From the NCBI RefSeq assembly GCF_900143185.1, contig NZ_FSRQ01000004.1:255068-319067 (forward strand): 64,000 nt of DNA. Direction: 5' to 3'. This document shows positions 9,028 through 16,033 of this stretch, piece by piece. The notes beneath the pieces are model-generated. The model ran no database searches and was not told the DNA's origin. It worked only from the letters and a program-made list of their open reading frames with translations. Both the position numbers and the translations under genes were made by a program. Position 1 is the stretch's first letter; each line of letters opens with the position of its first letter. The stretch comes from Chryseobacterium scophthalmum. Its GTDB lineage: Bacteria; Bacteroidota; Bacteroidia; Flavobacteriales; Weeksellaceae.

Positions 9028-9436
9028 TAATATTTTAACTACCAAAATTGTTTAAAAAAATATTTAGTGAAGTTTACCCCTGTTGCACCAAATGTTGCAA
9101 ATTCGGATCATTTTTTTTATCCGCTCTTTTTCATTTTCAATAATATTTACAATGTTTATTTTTATCTGGCGGTAATTCAGTAAAGATATCCTGTTGTTGA
9201 TTTCCGGGCAATGATGGCGGTTGCTTTTAGGGTTGGTTTTGTTGGATGTCCTTTCAAAGCCACTTCGCTTTTTTGCAAAACGCAATTCCAAAGTCTAAAG
9301 TCCTACGTTTTTCCGAACAAAAAAGCTTTGAGGGGATGTCAGGTTCTCTTCCCTTTTTTAATTTGACGGAATGTATTGTGAACTCTGCTGTAGCTTTCCC
9401 TGCAAACTGTATAAAAAGGATTATACTAGTCATCAA

Positions 9437-9602
9437 CCTGCATAAAATAAATACAGCTTTAAATTCATACCTGTGTAAATAAGATACAGATCATCATCAT
9501 AAAATAGAATCATGCCGATCATCAAACCTGCGTAATACACATACAGCTGGAGTTCATACCTGCGTAAATCATATACAGGTCACCTGCTTAAGATAAGTAC
9601 AG
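9437..9602. repeat. Five-copy iteron-like array
   Basis: Five 20-nt copies fit CCTG-YR-or-CT-TAA-N6-TACAG. They start at 9437, 9470, 9527, 9559 and 9583, for example CCTGCGTAAATCATATACAG. The ends CCTG and CAG(G) are partly inverted, so each copy is a weak dyad. Start-to-start spacing is 33, 57, 32 and 24 nt. The short conserved ends and variable centre suggest binding sites for a dimeric protein, such as a relaxosome or partition factor. Binding is inferred. Confidence 0.6.
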
Positions 9603-9795
9603 GTCAAAATCCTTACGATTTGATCTACAATACGATAGATAAATTATCACTTTGAAAGGATTTATTATTTACTTTCGTATGCTCAGACTTCACTTCCACA
9701 CATTTCCAATAAAAACAATAAAAGAATCAAAACTGCTGATTATCAATACTATTAATCGTTTTTCAGAACTCCGAAAAATAAGCGGCTTTTTTTGA

Positions 9796-9856
9796 GCAAG
9801 ATGTGTCTTTGTACCCACAAATTTTTGCAAATTTTCGAGTACAAAGACGATCTTGC
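9796..9856. other. Candidate oriT (long inverted repeat)
   Basis: The left arm, 9796-9814 (GCAAGATGTGTCTTTGTAC), is complementary to the right arm, 9839-9856 (GTACAAAGACGATCTTGC), with a small central mismatch/bulge. The loop contains an A/T palindrome around AAATTTTTGCAAATTT. It lies about 1 kb upstream of the relaxosome and relaxase genes and reads toward them, the usual place for an origin of transfer. No nic site can be proven by eye. Confidence 0.55.
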
Positions 9857-10067
9857 CTTTTCTGCAAAAAGGAGAAAAAACGGCGGAACTTGTTTTTTTA
9901 TGTTAGGTGAAATTTAAGTTAAGATTCCAAACTAATCCAATTTATTCTTTTTTAATCTTTATAGATTTTAGACTCATCCAGAGTATTCTTAATTAGCCCA
10001 ACTCCCATCAAAACTATTGTTTTAGAGGTTTTTATGATACAACTTTGCCGTAGAAATTTTATCAAAA

Positions 10068-10880
10068 ATGAAAAAATCATTTAACCTTTTAATATTTGTT
10101 TTTGCAATTATCGTTAAAGCTCAGGTTGGAGTTAATACGCAGACACCCGCAGCAACTTTGGATATTGTCGGCAAACCAGATCTGCCCAATCACTTTGATG
10201 GCATAATTCCCCCAAGAATTACAGGTGATCAACTTGCAAATAAAACTTATTCAGTATTGCAAAAAGGTGCCATTGTTTACGTGACTCAACCTGCATCAAA
10301 TCTTTTGGGTCAAGTCATTCATATTGTTAAAGAAGGGTACTACTATTTCAATGGTATGTTTTGGAATCAGATGTTTAAGGAGCCTACTTATTACGATGCT
10401 CTTATTGTATTGGACGAAACACTTTCTGCAAATACTATTTCTGAACAATCCTCGTGGAACACATACCTTCCTTTTCCTACAAATCCTCGTCAGCATACAT
10501 TATCTACAAAAATATATAGATTAGGAACATCAGGTCTAGGAATAACTGGGCAAATCGATGCGCGGCGAATAGGAACAATTGGCTATTTAGATGTCAGTAT
10601 AATTTGTTCAACACCTATCACTTCAAGCTACGTAATACTGAATCTTTCAAAACCATTACGGGATTTAGGTTTTATGTCGGATGGCAGTGTGGGTTCACTG
10701 AGCAATATTTTAGTAAGTGGGAACTCAAATGGAATTAGTTCAGGAGTAGAGCAGGGCATTATTTCATTAACGAACGTTGATTTCAATCTACTTCTTTGGA
10801 AAAATCAAATCGAAAAATTTACCGGTACCATAAAGGGCATGACCACTTTTCCGATTAATTATCTGAATGTAATTGAATGA
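10068..10880 (+). CDS. Secreted protein of unknown function, coupled to mob genes
   Basis: Protein of 270 residues with a signal peptide (about 1-18, cut near VKAQ) followed by QVGVNTQTPAATLDIVGKP. That opening is common to secreted Flavobacteria proteins whose next part resembles phage tail-fibre or head-fibre stalks (KGAIVYVTQPAS, YYYFNGMFWNQM). The C-terminal half (about 110-270) looks beta-rich and I do not recognise it. The last codons overlap the ATG of the relaxosome gene by 4 nt (ATGA), so it belongs to the same transcript. A surface fibre coupled to DNA-processing genes is unexpected; a role in mating contact is possible but unproven. Confidence 0.7.
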   Translation: MKKSFNLLIFVFAIIVKAQVGVNTQTPAATLDIVGKPDLPNHFDGIIPPRITGDQLANKTYSVLQKGAIVYVTQPASNLLGQVIHIVKEGYYYFNGMFWNQMFKEPTYYDALIVLDETLSANTISEQSSWNTYLPFPTNPRQHTLSTKIYRLGTSGLGITGQIDARRIGTIGYLDVSIICSTPITSSYVILNLSKPLRDLGFMSDGSVGSLSNILVSGNSNGISSGVEQGIISLTNVDFNLLLWKNQIEKFTGTIKGMTTFPINYLNVIE

Positions 10881-11245
10881 TAAATAAGACGGATATTAAG
10901 AAGAAACATTACATTAAAATAAGGATTTCCATCATCCAAAAAGAAAAGTGGAAAAAAGCCTGTTCAGAAAAAAAAATCTCTTTAACAAGTCTAATTGTTA
11001 ATTCTGTTGAAAATAGGCTTATGGACAACGAGAGAAGAAAAGTATTAGCGTTCATAGAAAAGCAGGATAACATATTCGGAAAGATTGAAAACAATATCAA
11101 TCAGGTAGCAAAAATAGCAAATAGTCAAAAGTTTATCAGCGAAAATGAAATCAGAAAATTTTCGAATAAGTTATCAGAGATCATAATTCTGAAGAAAGAA
11201 CAGAACGAAATGTTTACAAAAATCTACGCAATGCTATCAAGATGA
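10877..11245 (+). CDS. Relaxosome accessory protein (MobC-like)
   Basis: Basic protein of 122 residues. The N-terminal half (KIRISIIQKEKWKKACSEKK...SLTSLIVNSVENRL) resembles a ribbon-helix-helix DNA-binding module. The C-terminal half is helical with NINQVAKIANSQKFIS, the segment typical of bacterial mobilisation proteins (MobC/MobA of Bacteroidetes elements). It overlaps the relaxase start by 4 nt. By family it binds near oriT and helps the relaxase nick DNA. Confidence 0.8.
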   Translation: MINKTDIKKKHYIKIRISIIQKEKWKKACSEKKISLTSLIVNSVENRLMDNERRKVLAFIEKQDNIFGKIENNINQVAKIANSQKFISENEIRKFSNKLSEIIILKKEQNEMFTKIYAMLSR

Positions 11246-12732
11246 TTGTTAAGATTATGGATCCGGCAGGTCCCAGTTTTCCAGGAGTTCATTATAACGA
11301 TAAGAAAATTGACAAAGGAACCGGAGAATTAATGCTGATGAAAAATTTTCCTTCCTTCATTAACGAATCAAGCAGCAAGGAGGAAGTAAGAAACTATTTG
11401 AGAGCTATTTCGATTGGAAACAAAAAAGTATTAAAGCCTCAATTTCATGCGATGATCTCTACGAAATTTCAAGGACATTCGAAAGAAGAGCTAACTAAGA
11501 TCGCTGAGAATTTTATGGATGAAATGAAATATGGAGGACAGCCTTTCATTGTAGTTTTTCATAGTGACACCGATAATAATCACGCTCATATAGTTACTAC
11601 AAGAGTCGATAAACAGACAGGGAAAAAGATCAATGATAGTTATGAAAGGCTTAAAGCCCAAAAAGCTTTAAGCGTTACAATTGAAAAATTGTATGGTCAG
11701 AAACCGGAAGAAGAACTTGGCAAACTGTTGAACTATAAAATAAGTTCGCTCAATCAGTTGGAAACTTTACTCAGCAGAAATGGTTATAAGATAGGCAAAA
11801 ACACAGATGATATAAATTCTTTTAACATTTTAAAAAACGGAGTAATACAGCAAACACTTTCAGGAAATCAGATTGTTTTTGATAACAGTAAAAATGATAA
11901 AAGGGCAAAGCAGATCAAAGCCATATTAAGCAAATACAAACAATTGTATTCCACCAAGGTTTTCAAGGTGGAAGATGACAGAAAAAAGGAGTCAATGCTC
12001 CCAAAAGAAAAATTACGAGAAAATAATTTAAAAATAAAAATCAGTTTTGAAAGTGAACTCCAAAAGAAGCTGAAAGATGTTTTCGGGATCGATGTGGTTT
12101 TCCATCATAAAGAAGATAAAAATCCTTTTGGCTACACCGTGATCGACCATAAAACAGGAAAAGTCTATAAAGGAAGTGATCTACTGAAAATGAATGAAGT
12201 GTTTGAATTTACTTCTGACAAGCTAGATAAGAAGACTTTTGAAATCCTGAAAGATTATAATATTCCGAACCAGGAATCAAAAAAAATATTGCTTGAATTT
12301 TTAAATAAAAAATATCCGGAAATAGAGATCAAGGGCTTTATGCTTTTTGAAAACCGAGGAAAGAAAGATTTGGAAACCTATCGAAAAGTTCAGTTTGAAG
12401 TCAAAAGTTTCATTAAAAATCAAAAAAACACAAATGATGAAAAAAAGGATATTTCCATAACCAGGGCTGAAGACGGAAAGCTGTATGCGGTTCATACTCG
12501 GTTCCATTATATCGGAGAGCTCCAATCATTAATTGGGGAAAAGGAGTATCAAAAATTTCTGAATCCGACAGGCGTAAATGAAGTGCAGGCAGAAAACCGG
12601 ACTGAAAATAATGAGAAAACAAAATTAAACAAAGCAGTTGATGAACTGCTGTTTGAGTTGATGAAAAGTTCAGGAACTGCAAAAGACCCTGTCGAAAATG
12701 AGCTCAAAAAAAGACGAAAAAAAAGACGATAA
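11242..12732 (+). CDS. Relaxase/mobilisation nuclease (MOB-P type)
   Basis: Protein of 496 residues. The N-terminal about 170 residues form the relaxase domain, with FHAMISTKFQG and the metal-binding HxH motif in HSDTDNNHAHIVTTRVD. The catalytic Tyr is probably near the N-terminus (VHYNDKKID). The remainder is lysine-rich and partly helical, ending in a run of Lys/Arg. It nicks and covalently carries the transferred strand. Translation is coupled to the relaxosome gene (4-nt overlap). Bacteroidetes elements call such genes mobB or bmgA; I leave the symbol open. Confidence 0.9.
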   Translation: MIVKIMDPAGPSFPGVHYNDKKIDKGTGELMLMKNFPSFINESSSKEEVRNYLRAISIGNKKVLKPQFHAMISTKFQGHSKEELTKIAENFMDEMKYGGQPFIVVFHSDTDNNHAHIVTTRVDKQTGKKINDSYERLKAQKALSVTIEKLYGQKPEEELGKLLNYKISSLNQLETLLSRNGYKIGKNTDDINSFNILKNGVIQQTLSGNQIVFDNSKNDKRAKQIKAILSKYKQLYSTKVFKVEDDRKKESMLPKEKLRENNLKIKISFESELQKKLKDVFGIDVVFHHKEDKNPFGYTVIDHKTGKVYKGSDLLKMNEVFEFTSDKLDKKTFEILKDYNIPNQESKKILLEFLNKKYPEIEIKGFMLFENRGKKDLETYRKVQFEVKSFIKNQKNTNDEKKDISITRAEDGKLYAVHTRFHYIGELQSLIGEKEYQKFLNPTGVNEVQAENRTENNEKTKLNKAVDELLFELMKSSGTAKDPVENELKKRRKKRR

Positions 12733-12806
12733 AATGATGGTTGTCGGCTGATATAAAAATCATCTTCGGTCCAACAACAATCAGTTAGAAACATAAACTA
12801 AATCCA

Positions 12807-13457
12807 ATGATCATAACATTTGCTACACAAAAAGGAGGAACCGGAAAAACAACTTTAGCCATCGCTTTTGCCAATTACATTTCGGCAATTTCGGAAAGGA
12901 AAATCAATGTTTTTGATTTTGATTATCAGAAATCATTTTACTACAAATGGAAAGATGATGAATTATCGGAAAGTCCGAAATTGTATGAAGTGGAAATTAT
13001 TGGCGATGATGACCAACAGCCATTTTCAGACTTTGAGACCCTCATTAATTTAAAAGATAGCGATGACATCAACCTTTTTGACTTGGCAGGAACACTCGAT
13101 GCAAAATATAGCGATCTGCTCATTTACAGTGATTTTATCGTGATCCCGTTTGAGTATTCAGATGTTTCTGTCAAGTCCACATTGGTCTTTATCAATATGC
13201 TGGGACTATTGGAAAGTGAGGCTGAAAGAGTATTTATCCGTTCCAAGTATGATAAAGGCTACAAGTATCTGAATCAGGAAGGAATGGACATTGAGCTGAA
13301 AAAATTCGGATTGCTACTGGAAAATCCTGTATTCAAAAAAAACTGTCTACAAAAGATTGATACCAGAAAGCTGACCTACGAACAAAAATATGGGGTAAGA
13401 AAATCTTTCGATGAATTGATAGAATATATTAATCAAACATTGAAGATCACCCTTTGA
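12807..13457 (+). CDS. ParA-family ATPase (TraA-like)
   Basis: Soluble ATPase of 216 residues with a deviant Walker A motif at the N-terminus (ATQKGGTGKTTLAIAFANY) and downstream FDFDYQKS and NLFDLAGTLD, as in ParA/Soj proteins. In Bacteroidetes conjugative elements the first tra gene (traA) is a ParA homologue of this kind, involved in element maintenance or positioning of the transfer apparatus. It follows the relaxase by 74 bp and opens the tra series. No ParB partner is visible nearby. Confidence 0.9.
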   Translation: MIITFATQKGGTGKTTLAIAFANYISAISERKINVFDFDYQKSFYYKWKDDELSESPKLYEVEIIGDDDQQPFSDFETLINLKDSDDINLFDLAGTLDAKYSDLLIYSDFIVIPFEYSDVSVKSTLVFINMLGLLESEAERVFIRSKYDKGYKYLNQEGMDIELKKFGLLLENPVFKKNCLQKIDTRKLTYEQKYGVRKSFDELIEYINQTLKITL

Positions 13458-13502
13458 AATAAAAAATATACCTAAGTATTAATCTCTATAACCTCAGTAA
13501 AA

Positions 13503-14096
13503 ATGATAAAAATCTCGCTTTGCATCTTGGCTGTTTATCTGACGTATTACGCCGGAAATATTTTATACGATCTGTTTCTGAAAAAAGAAAAAGAAATCTA
13601 TAAAGAAGAGACGGAGGAATTTTCATTGTCCGAAATTTCTGAACAGTACGAAGATCTTACTGCAACTATAGGGATTGAAGATGTAGAAAATCTCAACACT
13701 CCCAAGTCCTTTAATAAAAATGCAATCCATTCTGATATCACTGAAGGAAACGAAGAACGACAAGATCTGGAGTATTTGAGGGAAATATTTGAATCTGAAC
13801 AAGATCTGGATGAACCGGGCATTGCACTAAAAAAAGATTCCACGGAAATCGAAAACCAATCACATCCTGAAAAAGCTGAAACAATCGAAGTAGATTTTGA
13901 CCAGACGGAAAAAATATCAGCCGAAAAGGAAAATCAGAAACCTAACGAAGTGATTCGCGAAAACCCAATCACAGTTAGTGCAGACCAGGAAACTTCCAGA
14001 ATAAAAGAATGGAAGGCGATGCTTAATCTTTCTGAAACCCTGGTTCAAATGGTTGTGAACTACGACGGATACAAAGTTTATCAATCCACGATGTAG
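13503..14096 (+). CDS. Membrane-anchored acidic conjugation protein
   Basis: Protein of 197 residues. One N-terminal membrane helix (about 1-22, ISLCILAVYLTYYAGNILYD) is followed by a long acidic, Glu-rich disordered stretch (about 30-150) and a short C-terminal module (IKEWKAMLNLSETLVQMVVN). I do not recognise a named domain. Its place between traA-like and traE corresponds to the poorly characterised traB/traC/traD positions of Bacteroidetes elements. A tether or adaptor at the inner membrane is plausible but not shown. Confidence 0.65.
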   Translation: MIKISLCILAVYLTYYAGNILYDLFLKKEKEIYKEETEEFSLSEISEQYEDLTATIGIEDVENLNTPKSFNKNAIHSDITEGNEERQDLEYLREIFESEQDLDEPGIALKKDSTEIENQSHPEKAETIEVDFDQTEKISAEKENQKPNEVIRENPITVSADQETSRIKEWKAMLNLSETLVQMVVNYDGYKVYQSTM

Positions 14097-14228
14097 TTAG
14101 CCAACTTAAACAAAATCTAACGTACTGAATATTAGACTTAACAGCGGATTTACATTCGTTGTCCGGGACTTCCATGCCCAAAATTTAACACTCAAATGAT
14201 TATTAACCCTTTATAAAATTTTTGAATT

Positions 14229-14552
14229 ATGATGAAAAATTATTTCACAAAAAACGTGACAACAAAAAAAGTTTTAACCCTAGCCTTGGCACTTATGGCG
14301 ATAACTCCCGCATTTGCCCAAGGTGGAGCAACGGCAATCTCGAATGCAGCAAGTGATATCACTGATTATTGGGATCCGGTCAAGCTGATCTTGAAAGCAG
14401 TAGGAGGATTGGTCGGTTTTATCGGAGGTCTCCGAGTGTATAACAAATGGACCAATGGTGATCAGGATGTCAACAAAGAGATCCTTGGTTATGGAGGAGC
14501 AATGATTTTCTTGATTGTCGTTCCTGAATTCGTAACAGCATTCTTTGCCTAA
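14229..14552 (+). CDS. traE: TraE (DUF4134) conjugation protein
   Basis: Protein of 107 residues with a signal-type N-terminus (cut near PAFAQG) and two hydrophobic helices separated by RVYNKWTNGDQDVNKEI. The GGLRVYNKWTNGD segment is diagnostic of DUF4134 (Bacteroidetes TraE). By size and topology it corresponds to a VirB2/VirB3-like small membrane component of the mating-pair apparatus. It is directly followed by traF with one base between stop and start. Confidence 0.92.
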   Translation: MMKNYFTKNVTTKKVLTLALALMAITPAFAQGGATAISNAASDITDYWDPVKLILKAVGGLVGFIGGLRVYNKWTNGDQDVNKEILGYGGAMIFLIVVPEFVTAFFA

Positions 14553-14553
14553 T

Positions 14554-14868
14554 ATGGGATTCTACCTTTATAAGGGGCTCAAAAAGCCCCTTGTATTCTT
14601 CGGACTCAAAGGAAAATACATCTTTTATGCAGTCGGCGTCATCGGAGGCGGGGTCATATCAGCATTGGTACTCTCAAAGTTCGGTCTCTTAGGCTCTTTA
14701 TTGGGTCTTGCAGTCACCGCAGGCGGAGTTTATCTCATCTTCAGAAGACAGGACAAATATGGTTTGTATGACAAAACCAAAAACTTCGATCAGATCTTAA
14801 TTTTTCCAAAAAGGTTACATAATAATAAACTTTTAAAGAATGGCAACAATAAAAAAACAAGCCTTTAG
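14554..14868 (+). CDS. traF: TraF (DUF4133) conjugation protein
   Basis: Protein of about 104 residues. An upstream TTG at 14545 would overlap traE, so I use the ATG at 14554, which begins MGFYLYKGLKKPLVFFGLKG. Two membrane helices follow, then FRRQDKYGLYDKTKNFDQI, typical of DUF4133 (Bacteroidetes TraF, VirB3-like). Its last 29 nt overlap the start of traG, a common arrangement that couples the two. Confidence 0.9.
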   Translation: MGFYLYKGLKKPLVFFGLKGKYIFYAVGVIGGGVISALVLSKFGLLGSLLGLAVTAGGVYLIFRRQDKYGLYDKTKNFDQILIFPKRLHNNKLLKNGNNKKTSL

Positions 14869-16033
14869 CATCCCATTTATTGGATATGATCAGGGAAAAG
14901 ATTTCAATTGGGATTTTGATGTTCTTTTCGGACAGTACGGGAATCCTATTATCGGGATCAAAATAAAAAATATTGTTGAGCAATATTCGGCAGACCCGGA
15001 TAGCTATCTCAATTTCCACACGGTTTTAAATCAGGTGGTATCAATCATTGGAGAAGGAAGAATTGTTCAGAAGCTCGATATCTTTTCCAAGAAGAAATAT
15101 GCTGCCGAGCAATCCAACCAATTTCTACAACAAAAATATTCGGAGCATTTTGAGGGCAGACTTTTCAAAACTATTGAGACCGTACTTCTCTTTACTGATA
15201 TTGTAGATGATAAGCTGAAAAAGAAAATGAAGCATTATCATTTTTCTGATAAAAGCTATAAGGAACTACGGGATAAATGCCAGAAAGTTTTGATGCTATT
15301 AAAACAGAACAATTGTGAACCTGAGTTTTTATTTGAGAAAGATTTTGAGTACTACATTTCCGGGGTTCTATCGATGCAGTTTTCCGAATCTCCAACATTT
15401 GATAATATAAAGAGTACCAACGAATTTTTACAAATAGGAAAAAGGTTTGTAAAAAACATCTCTTACGTGGATGTCGAAAACATCGATTTACCATCGGAAA
15501 TTGAACCTTATTCTATTCTCGGCGGCAATGGTGCCGCAGCAGAAACAGCAGTAGATAATTTTAGTTTTATCAATGAACTGGAAGACTACGAAACGATTGT
15601 CTACAATCAGATCATTACCATTCCGCTTCAGGCACAACAGCAAAGGGAGCTTGATAAAAAAAAGAAAAAGCACGAAGGAGCAGCCAATAATTCTCCTTCC
15701 AATGCGATCATAGCAGATGAAATTCAGACCCTGCTTCATAATATAGCGATTGATGGACAGCTCGTTGTGAATGCCCATTTTTCCATCCTTTTTTCAGCAC
15801 AGACATTGGAAAAAATGGAGAACATTCAGTCGATGATTGAAAATAAGCTTTTTACGAAAGGAATCATCGTTTCTAAAAATGCCTACAACCAATTGGAACT
15901 CTGGCGAGCAGCCATTCCGGGCAATGGAACAGAACTGAGGGAATACGATTTATTTATGACGACAAGCGAAGCGGCCTTGTGTTTTTTTTTAAAGAAAGTT
16001 ACCCGGTCAATGAAGAATCCAATTTCTATTTAA
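14840..16033 (+). CDS. traG: TraG (VirB4-like ATPase), N-terminal frame
   Basis: This frame encodes 397 residues that match the N-terminal part of Bacteroidetes TraG, the VirB4-type ATPase that powers pilus assembly and substrate passage. It has no P-loop. Near the end it reads GNGTELREYDLFMTTSEAALCFF and then departs into an out-of-frame tail (LKKVTRSMKNPISI) before stopping. The natural continuation (FKESYPVNEESN) is in the -1 frame, which opens at 15979 and overlaps by 55 nt. The break falls in a run of nine T (15982-15990). Full-length TraG therefore needs a -1 shift, transcript slippage, or correction of a sequencing error. Confidence 0.88.
   Translation: MATIKKQAFSIPFIGYDQGKDFNWDFDVLFGQYGNPIIGIKIKNIVEQYSADPDSYLNFHTVLNQVVSIIGEGRIVQKLDIFSKKKYAAEQSNQFLQQKYSEHFEGRLFKTIETVLLFTDIVDDKLKKKMKHYHFSDKSYKELRDKCQKVLMLLKQNNCEPEFLFEKDFEYYISGVLSMQFSESPTFDNIKSTNEFLQIGKRFVKNISYVDVENIDLPSEIEPYSILGGNGAAAETAVDNFSFINELEDYETIVYNQIITIPLQAQQQRELDKKKKKHEGAANNSPSNAIIADEIQTLLHNIAIDGQLVVNAHFSILFSAQTLEKMENIQSMIENKLFTKGIIVSKNAYNQLELWRAAIPGNGTELREYDLFMTTSEAALCFFLKKVTRSMKNPISI

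Larger units (their letters stand above)
9028..10067. other. Gene-free control region between ars operon and mob genes
   Basis: About 1 kb without a gene I can support. Short open frames at 9064-9291 and 9254-9436 (both minus) lack start signals and any recognisable family. It holds two structures, given as separate entries: five copies of a 20-nt motif (9437-9602) and a long inverted repeat with an A/T palindromic loop (9796-9856). It separates the leftward resistance operons from the rightward transfer genes and probably contains oriT and transfer promoters. Confidence 0.6.

Noticed and set aside
9064..9436. Short minus-strand frames before the iteron array
   Set aside because: No start signal, no domain, and the region is gene-free control DNA by position.
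9437..9602. Possible CRISPR array
   Set aside because: Repeat ends are conserved but the six central bases vary, spacing ranges from 24 to 57 nt, and no cas genes occur in the window.
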